A DNA stretch of 64,000 bases from NCBI RefSeq assembly GCF_020882015.2, contig NZ_CP086555.2, positions 496,001-560,000 on the forward strand, read 5' to 3'. Of the stretch, positions 55,017 through 63,495 are shown piece after piece; position 1 is the first letter of the stretch, and every line of letters starts with the position of its first letter. The notes below the pieces were generated by a model. That model was not told where the DNA came from. It saw only the letters and a list, made by a program, of their open reading frames with translations, and did not search any database. Source of the DNA: Candidatus Borrelia undatumii. GTDB lineage: Bacteria > Spirochaetota > Spirochaetia > Borreliales > Borreliaceae. A program made the position numbers and the translations under genes.

Positions 55017-55652
55017 TCAAGAATTATGATCACTTTTTTCAATATTTTCTAGCAATTTTCTTGCTTCTAAATGGTTGGGGTTTAAGCCTAGTAATGTTGT
55101 TAGAGCCTTCCTTGCTAAAACTTTGTTTTTTGCATTAATTCTTGCCCTTGCAAGTTTTAGTAGCAAATTTTGATTATTGGGCAAGAACCTTAAAGCATTC
55201 TCGTATGCAAAATCGGCTTCATTATATCTTTCAAGTTTGTAGAAACAATCTGCCATTAGATTGTATACCTTCATTATCCTTGCTCCATTTGGGTCAAGGC
55301 CAATGTATTCTTGGAAATACTTGAGAGCGTTTTTATATTGCTTTTGAAAAAAATAAGACTCCCCCAATGCTTGGATTACCCTTGAATCATATCTTTTTAT
55401 TGTAAGTCCCTTCATAGATTCCAGCTCGGCGTTCTTATATTCTCCTGCACCTATTAAGCTCCATATGAGTATCACTCTCGCATCTAGGTTATTTGGATTC
55501 CTATTTAGTTCCTCTTGGGTATTTATAATGGCTTCTTTAAATCTACCTTCTCTGTACAGCAGAAGCGAATCTTCCCTCTCTTGCGCAACCAAAAGACTTG
55601 AATACGAAAAGACAAGCAAGATTGTTTTCAAGGGAGATATTCTATGTATCAT
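55017..55652 (-). CDS. Exported TPR-repeat protein
   Basis: The ATG at 55652 has GGAGG five bases upstream and overlaps the bactofilin stop (ATGA), giving 211 residues. A signal-like N-terminus (MIHRISPLKTILLVFSYSSLLVAQ) is followed by at least four tetratricopeptide units, for example LYREGRFKEAIINTQEEL, SYFFQKQYKNALKYFQEYI and CFYKLERYNEADFAYENAL. It is probably a periplasmic scaffold. Coupling to bactofilin suggests a role in cell-envelope organisation. Confidence 0.85.
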   Translation of the reverse strand: MIHRISPLKTILLVFSYSSLLVAQEREDSLLLYREGRFKEAIINTQEELNRNPNNLDARVILIWSLIGAGEYKNAELESMKGLTIKRYDSRVIQALGESYFFQKQYKNALKYFQEYIGLDPNGARIMKVYNLMADCFYKLERYNEADFAYENALRFLPNNQNLLLKLARARINAKNKVLARKALTTLLGLNPNHLEARKLLENIEKSDHNS

Positions 55653-55999
55653 ATTTCCTCCATCACGCAATTCCCTTTAAATATTGCCCCCGAATCTATA
55701 GAAAGTTCTTTCGTTTTGATATTACCAATCAGTTTGCCAGTTTTGTAAATTCTTATTGCATCCAAAGCTTCAACATTGCCCCTCATAGTTCCGTGAGTCA
55801 AAAAATTGTTGCATTTAATTTCCGCCTCTACATCAGCCTTTTCTCTTAAATATACTGAACTCGTGGATTTTATGTACCCTTTAAGTAAGCCTTCAACCAC
55901 TATTGGCTTATTGCTTTCTATATACCCTTCAAATTCAAAACTACTCTTTATAACATTTTGAGTACTACTTTCTTCAAATTCTAGACTGTCTACGCTCAT
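55649..55999 (-). CDS. Bactofilin
   Basis: The 116-residue polymer-forming cytoskeletal protein has the beta-helix repeat pattern characteristic of bactofilins (VVEGLLKGYIKST, VYLREKADVEAEIKC, THGTMRGNVEALDAIRIYKTGKLIGNIKTKELSIDSGAIFKG). I chose the ATG at 55999 with GGGGGTT just upstream; an in-frame TTG 24 bases earlier is possible. Bactofilins assemble near the membrane and influence cell shape and wall growth. The stop overlaps the start of the TPR gene. Confidence 0.9.
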   Translation of the reverse strand: MSVDSLEFEESSTQNVIKSSFEFEGYIESNKPIVVEGLLKGYIKSTSSVYLREKADVEAEIKCNNFLTHGTMRGNVEALDAIRIYKTGKLIGNIKTKELSIDSGAIFKGNCVMEEI

Positions 56000-56071
56000 G
56001 CTAACCCCCAAAAATGAATGCAATACGCACCCACTTTTGGCCTAATGTAACAACTTAAAAACAATTTGCCT

Positions 56072-56767
56072 TCAGTCTCTCCTTTGTCCTAGAAATCTCA
56101 GTAGGTACAGGAATAAGTTTATGAAATCTAGATAGAGTTTTAAGGAAGCCACGACCACCATCCTATTTTTAAGCTCAGTTCCATCTTCCAACCTCCTGTT
56201 CATCCTAGAAATATTTTGAACATCATAAGCTGTTAAGCCTGTGAACAATACTACCCCTACTATTGAGATTAAAAAATTAAGCCCTGAACTCCTGAAGAAT
56301 ATATTAAAAATAGAAGCGATAACAACACCCCATAAACCCATTACAAAGTAACTTCCCATTTTTGTAAGATCTGTGCTGGTTGTATATCCATAAAAAGACA
56401 TTGCAAGGAAGGTTAAAGAAGTGATTCCGAATGTATAAAAAATTGAACCCTGGGTGTATATCAAGAAAACAGAAGACAGTGTTACGCCTGTTAGAGCTGA
56501 GTATCCTAAAAAAAGAGCCGTTGCTGTACTACTTGATATTTTTTCAATCGCACCGCTTATTGCGTAAACAAGCCCGAATTGTACAAGTACTATCGCCATA
56601 AATGACATCGGGTTTGAGAAAACTATGGCCCTCATCACTACATTCTCAGACGTTGTATAGGCAAATACCGCAGATATTAAAAGACCAACTGCCATTAGTC
56701 CAAAAACTTGAGCCAAGAATTTATTTTTTATCCTTATCTCTTGCTTATCTTGAGTTAATTCAAACAT
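56072..56767 (-). CDS. BI-1/YccA-family membrane protein
   Basis: The 231-residue product has about seven membrane segments and belongs to the Bax inhibitor-1 family (FLAQVFGLMAVGLLISAVFAY at the start, LTAYDVQNISRM in the middle and ASLKLYLDFINLFLYLLRF at the end). Bacterial members have been reported as pH-sensitive calcium leak channels; the role here is not known. It starts 15 bases after the fusA stop with AAAGGAGG, so it is likely part of the fusA operon. Confidence 0.92.
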   Translation of the reverse strand: MFELTQDKQEIRIKNKFLAQVFGLMAVGLLISAVFAYTTSENVVMRAIVFSNPMSFMAIVLVQFGLVYAISGAIEKISSSTATALFLGYSALTGVTLSSVFLIYTQGSIFYTFGITSLTFLAMSFYGYTTSTDLTKMGSYFVMGLWGVVIASIFNIFFRSSGLNFLISIVGVVLFTGLTAYDVQNISRMNRRLEDGTELKNRMVVVASLKLYLDFINLFLYLLRFLGQRRD

Positions 56768-56782
56768 AATAGTTCCTCCTTT

Positions 56783-58861
56783 TTATTTGCTTCCTTCATT
56801 AAATTTTTTGCATAACTCATCGAACACAGTGCTTGGAACTTTGCCGTATCTTAAAAACTCCATCGAGAATTCAGCTTTTCCCTGTGTAGATGATCTTAAA
56901 ACAGTTGAAAACCCGAACATTTCGCTTAAAGGCACCTCGGCTTCAACTTTTGAGAAACTTCCCTCTTCAAGGGAGCCTAAAATTATGCCCCTCCTCTGAT
57001 TTAGAAGACCAAACATGTTGCCCTGAAATTCTGTTGGACCCTCAAGAGTTACTCTCATTATTGGTTCAAGTATAGTAGGCCTTGCCTTATTATAAGCTTC
57101 CCTGAAGGCGCCAAGCGCTGCAAGTTGGAACGCAATGTCGGATGAGTCGACAATGTGGTATTGTCCGTCGTTGATTGTAACCTTAATACCGACAATGGGG
57201 AATCCGATTAGGGTTCCCTTTTCCATAGCCTTTTGAAATCCCTTATCACATGATGGGATATATTCTGTTGGAATTACTCCGCCCTTTATGAGGTTGACAA
57301 ATTCGTAAGTCTGTTCCTCTGTTTCAAGTGGTTCCATAAACCCAGCAACTCTTCCAAATTGACCAGCTCCTCCCGATTGCTTCTTATGTGTATAATTAAA
57401 TTCTGCTTTTTCTGTAATGGTCTCCCTGTATGCCACCTGAGGCATACCCGTATCAACCTCTGCCTTAAACTCTCTCTTCATTCTTTCAATGTAAACTTCT
57501 AAATGCAACTCTCCCATTCCCTGTATTATCGTTTCACCTGAATCGGGATCCACATAGGTTTTAAACGTGGGATCCTCTTTAGTAAATCTTCCAAGAGCCT
57601 TGGCCATGTTATCGGCTGATTTTTTATCCCTAGGCTTAACAGAAAGAGATATCACGGGGTCTGGAATATACATCGATGTCATCGAGTAATTAATCGAGGG
57701 ATCACAAAAGGTATCTCCTGATGCACATTCTATCCCAAATAGGGCGACAATGTCCCCGCTACTTCCAAATTCAATGTCTTCAGTGTTATTGGCGTGCATT
57801 CTAATAAGCCTTCCAACCTTGAACTTCCTAGAAGTTCTTGAGTTGATAAGTTCTTGCCCTTTCCTTAAAACTCCTTGATACATTCTCACATAAGTTAATT
57901 GCCCATATTGACCATCCTCTAACTTAAAAGCGAGCGCCACGGTGGGCAAGTTATCATCGGTTTTAAGAATAACTTCTTTTTCATTGTTGTTTATATCAAG
58001 CGCCACATTCTTAATATCGTGAGGAGAAGGTAAAAATTTGGTCACAGCGTCAAGTAAAAGTTGAACTCCCTTGTTCTTGTAGGCAGAACCCATAAATACA
58101 GGACATAGCTTTAAAGCCAAAGTACCAGTTCTAATGGCATCATATATCACCATCTCACTAACATCTTTTCCTTCCATATGAAGTTCCATCAATTCGTCGT
58201 TAAAGTCAGACAAAGCATCAAGCATCTGCTCTCGCTTCTCCCTCGCCTCTCCCAGCAGTTCAGTGGGAATCTCCTTTTCTATGATTTCTGTTCCGTCTTT
58301 GCCCTCAAAGTAGTAAGCTTTCATTAAAACGAGATCCACAACCCCAAGATGCTTATCTTCAAGTCCGATTGGAAGTTGCATTAAAACGGAGTTTAAGTCA
58401 AGCTTTTCTCTGAGTTGCTCTTTTACACCATAAGGGTTTGCCCCAGTTTTATCACATTTGTTTACAAACGCAAGACGTGGTACGTTATATCTTTTCAATT
58501 GTCTGTCAACTGTAATTGACTGAGACTGAACGCCTGCAACAGAGTCAAGGACAAGTATAGCCCCATCTAGGACTCTAAGCGAACGCTCAACTTCAATAGT
58601 AAAATCAACGTGACCCGGAGTATCGATAATATTTATTGGGTGATCCCTCCATTCAACATGAGTCGCTGCCGATGCTATGGTGATCCCTCTTTCTCTTTCA
58701 AGTTCCATCGAATCCATTGTTGCTCCGACCCCATCCTTTCCCTTAACTTCATGAATGGCGTGGATTTTGTTACAATAAAAAAGAATACGTTCCGTAAGTG
58801 TAGTTTTTCCTGAATCAATGTGAGCGCTGATGCCTATGTTTCGCAGCTTTTTATAATCCAT
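56783..58861 (-). CDS. fusA: Elongation factor G (spirochaete EF-G1)
   Basis: EF-G catalyses ribosomal translocation. The 692 residues have the GTPase motifs [17 protein letters not shown] and NKCDKTGA, and domains II to V ([14 protein letters not shown] near the end of domain IV). In B. burgdorferi two EF-G homologues were reported to divide translocation and ribosome recycling; this gene matches the translocase copy by position and sequence type. AGGAGGGAAGG precedes the ATG. The gene is separate from rpsL and rpsG. Confidence 0.96.
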   Translation of the reverse strand: MDYKKLRNIGISAHIDSGKTTLTERILFYCNKIHAIHEVKGKDGVGATMDSMELERERGITIASAATHVEWRDHPINIIDTPGHVDFTIEVERSLRVLDGAILVLDSVAGVQSQSITVDRQLKRYNVPRLAFVNKCDKTGANPYGVKEQLREKLDLNSVLMQLPIGLEDKHLGVVDLVLMKAYYFEGKDGTEIIEKEIPTELLGEAREKREQMLDALSDFNDELMELHMEGKDVSEMVIYDAIRTGTLALKLCPVFMGSAYKNKGVQLLLDAVTKFLPSPHDIKNVALDINNNEKEVILKTDDNLPTVALAFKLEDGQYGQLTYVRMYQGVLRKGQELINSRTSRKFKVGRLIRMHANNTEDIEFGSSGDIVALFGIECASGDTFCDPSINYSMTSMYIPDPVISLSVKPRDKKSADNMAKALGRFTKEDPTFKTYVDPDSGETIIQGMGELHLEVYIERMKREFKAEVDTGMPQVAYRETITEKAEFNYTHKKQSGGAGQFGRVAGFMEPLETEEQTYEFVNLIKGGVIPTEYIPSCDKGFQKAMEKGTLIGFPIVGIKVTINDGQYHIVDSSDIAFQLAALGAFREAYNKARPTILEPIMRVTLEGPTEFQGNMFGLLNQRRGIILGSLEEGSFSKVEAEVPLSEMFGFSTVLRSSTQGKAEFSMEFLRYGKVPSTVFDELCKKFNEGSK

Positions 58862-59233
58862 GGGATACCTTCCCTCCTAAGTTTGTGTGATAGACCATTA
58901 ATCCCTTTAGCACATTTTACATGATTTTTTTCAAAAAATCTATTGTGGTTGTGTCAAGTGATTTTTGACTTAAGACTCTTTATCTAAAGGCGAAATATAC
59001 TTCCGGTTGTGTTTAAGGGGTTTGTTTTTAAGGCTTGTTGGAGCGTCAAGCTTGTGTGATATGCTTTGAGTCCCCTTGACTAATTTTTTCTTACATTATA
59101 GAATCGTCCCTAGGGAATATATCATTTAGTAAATTTTGATTTTATTGATTAAAAGTTCTTATATTTAATGAATTTACTCTTTCTTTACTTTATATTTTAT
59201 ACTCCTAAGGATAACCATTTGGAGGGTATAAGT
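58862..59233. other. Divergent intergenic region, fusA and KTSC gene
   Basis: It has no gene on the minus side. On the plus side a frame opens at 59168, but the KTSC protein very likely starts at 59234. The region holds the plus-strand promoter listed separately, a weak minus-strand candidate for fusA (TAGATT, 17 bp, TAAAAT; -10 at 58914-58919), and an 8-bp inverted repeat of poly-T/poly-A type at 58923-58940. Confidence 0.6.
59076..59104 (+). promoter_or_regulatory. Sigma-70-type promoter of the KTSC gene
   Basis: TTGACT (59076-59081), 17-bp spacer, TAGAAT (59099-59104). It is the best promoter match in the window. The predicted leader is about 120 nt. Confidence 0.72.
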
Positions 59234-59461
59234 TTGAATACTTTAACAATATCTCATGAGTTGAGCAAGATATGTCAGGTTGATTATGATTCTGCCTTGT
59301 CTGAGCTTTCTGTGTTTTTTAAAGACGGGAGAGCTTACAAATATTTTAAGATTGAGCCAAGGCATTTTAGTACGATATCTAAACTTGTTCAGGAGAGAAA
59401 ATCGGTTGGTAAATATTTAACTGAGCATATATTTAATAAATATGATCAAGAAAAGCTTTAA
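59234..59461 (+). CDS. KTSC-domain small protein
   Basis: The TTG at 59234, with GGAGGG seven bases upstream, gives 75 residues; an upstream ATG at 59168 has no ribosome site. The sequence fits the KTSC domain: VDYDSALSELSVFFKDGRAYKYFKIEPRHF followed by a KSVGKYLTEHIFNKY ending, where KSVGKY takes the place of the family's KTSCG-like turn. Such domains occur alone or fused to lysyl-tRNA synthetase and RNA-related proteins; the function is unknown. A terminator follows directly. Confidence 0.78.
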   Translation: MNTLTISHELSKICQVDYDSALSELSVFFKDGRAYKYFKIEPRHFSTISKLVQERKSVGKYLTEHIFNKYDQEKL

Positions 59462-59474
59462 ATTTTAGTTAATG

Positions 59475-59509
59475 AAAAGGGATCCCATATATGGGGATCC
59501 CTTTTTTTT
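59475..59509 (+). terminator. Rho-independent terminator
   Basis: The 12-bp arms AAAAGGGATCCC and GGGATCCCTTTT are separated by seven bases, and the T-tract runs to 59509. It begins 14 bases after the KTSC stop codon. The stem contains two BamHI-type GGATCC sites. It is the only textbook terminator I found in the window. Confidence 0.92.
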
Positions 59510-59535
59510 ATTTGCCCGTATGCTGAGTTTTGGTT

Positions 59536-59572
59536 TAAGTCTTAAAAAGTACTAATTACTTTTTAAGACTTA
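59536..59572. repeat. 16-bp perfect inverted repeat upstream of a putative outer-membrane gene
   Basis: The arms at 59536-59551 and 59557-59572 pair completely around the loop CTAAT. It sits between the terminator and a candidate promoter and ends one base before that promoter's -35 box. No T-tract follows it on the plus strand. Confidence 0.93.
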
Positions 59573-59573
59573 G

Positions 59574-59602
59574 TTGGATTTTGCTAGCATAAGATGTATC
59601 AT
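59574..59602 (+). promoter_or_regulatory. Candidate promoter of the frameshifted exported-protein gene
   Basis: TTGGAT (59574-59579), 17-bp spacer, TATCAT (59597-59602). The leader would be about 39 nt. The inverted repeat directly upstream could act as an operator. Confidence 0.5.
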
Positions 59603-59647
59603 TAGGAATGGTTAAATTTGTATTTTAATGTGTTAAAGGAGGAAGAT

Positions 59648-60734
59648 ATGAGAAGGGTTTTGATTGTCTTAAGTTTGTTTTTTGTGTGTTCAGACAGCTT
59701 TTGCTAAAGTTTTTTATTTCTCGGCGGGGTTTAATTTTCAGACGAGTCTTGAGTCATTTTTTTTGTTTAACAGGAGCACGGGTACGGTACTAGACAATTG
59801 GTTGAGTATGCGATTTTTCTCCATCTTGAAGGATTTTAAGAGAAGGGCTATGCCTCGTTTTAACGTGCTTGTTAATAGTGCGACTGCTGTTTATAACTCT
59901 TATCGAGGAAATTACAGCGCCATTATTAACTTGCCTAATAGGTTAAGATCTCTGCAGATAGCGGATGTTTTTGAGCTGGATTTGTCTTCTCTAAAAGATG
60001 TTAGGTCTATTTTGGCTAATGCCCATCAACTCAGAGACGTTTTTCTAAAATTAAGTAGGTTAGATGTTGTAACTCTGATTGAGAGGCTAGATGGGGTTAG
60101 TGGAATTGGCATTAGAAAGTTTATAGATCAGTTAGGAGAGACTACTAGGCATGCTGTTGAGTTAAAGGAGATGGTATTTGATCAATTGAGCGAATTTGGT
60201 GTTGGAAGTTCGGATGATATTTTCGCATTGTTGGATGGAATTTCTACACCAGGGAATGCTTTAAATGGTGCTTTAAGAAAGAAATTGTCGCCTTTATTTA
60301 GTACTGGTCTTCAGGGATATTTTCAAGCTGGTCTTCCTATTCTAAACAGTGATTTTTATTTCGGGTTTGAGCTCGGGTTTGGTATGAATTTTGGAAGAAT
60401 GCTTGCGCCAAACGTTAGACTTTTAAGAGATTCTTCGTCTGATAATTTGGGATTTGGAGTAATGCCAAGACTTTTTGTCAAATATGATGTTTATTATTTG
60501 GCTACCACCCTTTTTGCGGGCTTTGGTGATAAATCTTTGGTGACAGATCCTGTTTATGTGGGAAATTTGGGTAATGGGAATAAGATAACCAGTCCTTTCA
60601 GTGTTATTGAGACCGGGTTTAGAGTGAGGTTAACATTTCTTAATCTGGAGACATCTGTGTTGTTTTCTGTTAGCGATTTCAAGTATAGGGATTTAAGACT
60701 GGGACTTGGATTTGAGATTCCAATCATTATTTAG
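59648..60734 (+). pseudogene. Putative outer-membrane beta-barrel protein with frameshift in signal peptide
   Basis: The ATG at 59648 (AGGAGGAAG upstream) opens MRRVLIVLSLFF, a signal-peptide start, but after 19 codons this frame ends in TAA. The frame +1 to it, from 59682 to 60734, is open for 350 codons. It begins within the same signal (CVQTAFA, then KVFYFSAGFNF), giving a textbook AFA cleavage site. Removing one T from the T6 run at 59678-59683 restores a single protein of about 361 residues. The mature part has alternating beta-strand-like segments and ends DLRLGLGFEIPIII, as in outer-membrane barrels. It resembles the gene at 61437. A sequencing error, phase variation or true decay are all possible. 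Confidence 0.8.
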
Positions 60735-60807
60735 GGTTTTGTAATTGATCCTTATTGAATTTTAATTGTACAATGTTTATCCTGAGTGGGTGAACATTGT
60801 GTTTTTT

Positions 60808-61341
60808 ATGTATAAAGCCCTCGTTTTTTTGTTTTTTTGTTTGTTGTTTTCTTGCAGTACTCTTGCCGGAGAGTATCAGGTTATATCCGATGAGTACTAT
60901 AAGCTTGCCAAACTGAATGAAGCCCTTGGAAATGATGGGATTTCTGTATCTCTTTACGAGAAGTCTATTAAATTTAATTCAAGTTCGAATAATGCATCTA
61001 GCTACAATTTTGTTTTAGCTTACATAAATCTGAAAAAGTATGATGAGGCTGAATCTAGACTTGAGTCCTTGTTGAAGAGTGATACTAGTAATATCTTATT
61101 GACCAATTTAAAAGCTTATTTATTTCTAAGGAAGGGTGATTTGGAAGAAGCTTTAAAATTTTATTTAAATACTTTAGAGGTTGCCCCCGCTAATAAAGAA
61201 GCATTGTTTAATGTTTTCTACATTTACCATGTAAGAAATGATAGAGAAAATTCGAGAAAATACATATTAAAATATAGGGAATTAAATTATCCAATACCTC
61301 CTAATGCAAGCGATTTAGTTTCCTCCGTCTTGGAGAATTGA
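60808..61341 (+). CDS. TPR lipoprotein
   Basis: The ATG at 60808 gives 177 residues with the lipoprotein signal MYKALVFLFFCLLFSCSTLAG (lipobox LFSC). An in-frame GTG at 60799 has better spacing from GGTGA and adds three residues. The mature part carries tetratricopeptide units (SDEYYKLAKLNEALGNDGISVSLYEKSI, AYINLKKYDEAESRLESLL, FLRKGDLEEALKFYLNTLEV). It lies between two related putative outer-membrane proteins and may assist them; that is inference. Confidence 0.85.
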   Translation: MYKALVFLFFCLLFSCSTLAGEYQVISDEYYKLAKLNEALGNDGISVSLYEKSIKFNSSSNNASSYNFVLAYINLKKYDEAESRLESLLKSDTSNILLTNLKAYLFLRKGDLEEALKFYLNTLEVAPANKEALFNVFYIYHVRNDRENSRKYILKYRELNYPIPPNASDLVSSVLEN

Positions 61342-61368
61342 GTCTAAAGATAGTTTTTATGATATAAT
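61338..61368 (+). promoter_or_regulatory. Extended -10 promoter before the second beta-barrel gene
   Basis: TGATATAAT (61360-61368) is a perfect -10 with TGn extension. TTGAGT at 61338-61343 is a possible -35, with a long 19-bp spacer, overlapping the stop codon of the TPR gene. The leader would be about 62 nt. Confidence 0.55.
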
Positions 61369-61436
61369 GAGCCAATATTTGTTGCATCGGGTTTTTTGGG
61401 AAAATTTGTTTAGGTATTTTTGGAGGTTTAATTAAC

Positions 61437-62069
61437 ATGAGAGTAAAAATTTTATTTTTAAGTTTGCTTGTGCTTGTTTCTGTCAATGGATTCTCAGACA
61501 CCACTTTTGAGCTTAACCTTGGGGTTGGATTAGATATGCCGGTTAGCATTATTTCAAACTTTTATGATACTGCCTTGAACTTGGGTGAAAAACTTAAGAA
61601 GGACGTGGATTCTGTTGAGAGGGAGGAAATAATTCGAAGTTTTTCAGATATGGTTAACGTGTCCAAGACTGGTTTAAGTTATGGGGGGCATGCTCAAATG
61701 GGAGCAAGATTTGATGATCTTTTGTCACTTGGGTTTGAGCTCGCATTCGATTTAAATTTGTTTAAGGCGATAAAACGTGATGGACAATTAAATAATAGCT
61801 TTTCATTTATCGGAGCGTTAGAGCCTAGATTTTACACAAGATTAGATTTTTTTATCGGTGCTGTTGCATTTTTTACTGGGCCTAGATTGAATTTGGCTAC
61901 TGGTGTTAAGGATTCTGTTTTGGATGAGCTTGGCGTGTTTGCTTGGGATTTAGGAGGAAGGATTATGTTTTCTTTCTTAATGCTTGAGTTATGTTACAGT
62001 TGGAACATTAATAATAACGTGTTTTCTGACTTAAAGGTTGGTTTGGGGTTTGAGTTCGGTGTTATATAA
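61437..62069 (+). CDS. Putative outer-membrane beta-barrel protein
   Basis: The 210-residue product has a signal peptide (MRVKILFLSLLVLVSVNGFS, cleavage near residue 20). Its beta-strand-like body ends DLKVGLGFEFGVI, close to the end of the 59648 gene product (DLRLGLGFEIPII). Both also share an LGFEL-type strand in mid-protein, so the two look like distant paralogues. A good GGAGG lies ten bases before the ATG. Outer-membrane location is inferred from the C-terminal strand pattern. Confidence 0.82.
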   Translation: MRVKILFLSLLVLVSVNGFSDTTFELNLGVGLDMPVSIISNFYDTALNLGEKLKKDVDSVEREEIIRSFSDMVNVSKTGLSYGGHAQMGARFDDLLSLGFELAFDLNLFKAIKRDGQLNNSFSFIGALEPRFYTRLDFFIGAVAFFTGPRLNLATGVKDSVLDELGVFAWDLGGRIMFSFLMLELCYSWNINNNVFSDLKVGLGFEFGVI

Positions 62070-62233
62070 AGCGCTGTGGGTCGATGAGCAGTTTTGTTAG
62101 GTTTGTGCTGTTTGTCTGTTGCTTTATTTGACTTGACTTCCTCGACCGAGTGATGTCTGCTTTTTAAGAGGGTATCTTGTTGCCTTGATTTTGAGCTTTT
62201 CTCTAATGTTGTTTGCGCTTTGCTGGAGTAATG

Positions 62234-62239
62234 TAGAAT
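62234..62239 (+). promoter_or_regulatory. Candidate -10 box of prs
   Basis: TAGAAT lies 31 bases before the prs start. The only -35 candidate is a weak TTTGCG 16 bases upstream. The 200-bp gap before prs holds no gene I can support. Confidence 0.35.
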
Positions 62240-62270
62240 AGGAGAATTTTAAAGTGGGGGAGTTTCGGAT

Positions 62271-63491
62271 TTGAGTTTGCTTATTAAAAAGTCAATAGGG
62301 ATTGTTGCTTGCCCCGGCGGGAAGGTTTTTGCCGGTAAAATAATCGAGGAGCTTAAGAAGGTATTTATACGCGCCGAGAGGCAGGTTGTTGAAAAAATTT
62401 CGCAAACGTCTGGTCGTTTGAAAGAAGATATCTTAAAACTTGAGGGAATTTTGCCACCTTTTTTAGAGGGGCTTGAATTCTCTAACATAGGAGTTGACGA
62501 AGACATGTCGATTCCTGTAAAGTTCGTTAAATTTGCTAATGGTGAATTTAAATCAGAGATTTTGAAGACCATAAGAGATAAAGATATTTTCATTGTTCAA
62601 GATGTTTCCAATACTTTTCCAGTTGATGTGAATGGTAATGAAAAAGTAGTCATGACAATTAATGATCATATGATGAATTTGATGACTACTGTAGATGCAT
62701 GCATGCAAGCTAAGGCCAATTCTGTGAGTGTTATTGTCCCTTCTTATCCTTACTCAAGACAGGATAAAAAACACTCAAGAGAGGGTCTGACGGCAAGTCT
62801 CTTTGGTAGATTTTTAGAAGAATTGGGAGTTAAACATATTCTAACGTTAGATATTCATTCAAAAGCTATTGAGAATGTTTTCAGAAGGGCGTATTTTGAA
62901 AATTTGAATGTATCTTATGAAATCTTTGAAGTTTTAGCTGAACTAATAGATATTAAAGATTTAGATTTGGTGGTTGTTTCCCCTGATACGGGGGCCGTTA
63001 ATAGGAACAAATTTTTTGCATCTAATCTTAAAAGACCCTTGGCTTTGCTTTATAAAGAGAGAGACTACTCAAGGGTAGTACATAGTGTTAGTGATTCTAA
63101 TATATCTGTTACTAAGCTTTTAGGGGATGTTGAGGGTAAAAATGTTTTTATGAGTGATGACATGTTGGCTACTGGTGGAACTTTTATTAAGGCCGTAAAA
63201 TTACTCAAAAGTATGGGAGCTAAAAAGATAATATGTGCGATAAGTTTGCCGTTTTTCAATGGGGATGCGATTAAGTATTTTGATAAGGCTTATGAAGAGG
63301 GGTATTTTTACAAAATAATAGGTACAAATGCAGTTTATCATGATTCTGAGCTTATAAATAAACCTTGGTATTGCGAGGCTAATGTTGCGCATATCTTTGC
63401 GGGTGCGATTTTTGCAATTCACAATAGAATCAGTTTACAAAAAATTCTTGATAGAAGCGACGATATTCAAAATTTAATTTCGAAGAGATAA
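62271..63491 (+). CDS. prs: Ribose-phosphate pyrophosphokinase
   Basis: Prs makes PRPP from ribose 5-phosphate and ATP for nucleotide and NAD synthesis. Family features are FANGEFKSEI, SYPYSRQDKKHSREG, LDIHSKAIENVF, SPDTGAVNR and the PRPP-binding loop VFMSDDMLATGGTF. At 406 residues it is about 90 longer than E. coli Prs. Extra sequence lies at the N-terminus (an ERQVVEKISQTSGRLKED helix) and in the middle. The TTG start has GGGGGAG ten bases upstream; a second TTG two codons later is possible. Confidence 0.93.
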   Translation: MSLLIKKSIGIVACPGGKVFAGKIIEELKKVFIRAERQVVEKISQTSGRLKEDILKLEGILPPFLEGLEFSNIGVDEDMSIPVKFVKFANGEFKSEILKTIRDKDIFIVQDVSNTFPVDVNGNEKVVMTINDHMMNLMTTVDACMQAKANSVSVIVPSYPYSRQDKKHSREGLTASLFGRFLEELGVKHILTLDIHSKAIENVFRRAYFENLNVSYEIFEVLAELIDIKDLDLVVVSPDTGAVNRNKFFASNLKRPLALLYKERDYSRVVHSVSDSNISVTKLLGDVEGKNVFMSDDMLATGGTFIKAVKLLKSMGAKKIICAISLPFFNGDAIKYFDKAYEEGYFYKIIGTNAVYHDSELINKPWYCEANVAHIFAGAIFAIHNRISLQKILDRSDDIQNLISKR

Positions 63492-63495
63492 TTTT

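Noticed and set aside
59168-59233. Longer version of the KTSC protein starting at the ATG at 59168
   Set aside because: There is no ribosome site before this ATG, the extra residues do not fit the domain, and GGAGGG is well placed for the TTG at 59234.
62070-62230. Possible gene remnant between the barrel gene and prs
   Set aside because: All frames are broken by frequent stops and no family pattern could be seen.
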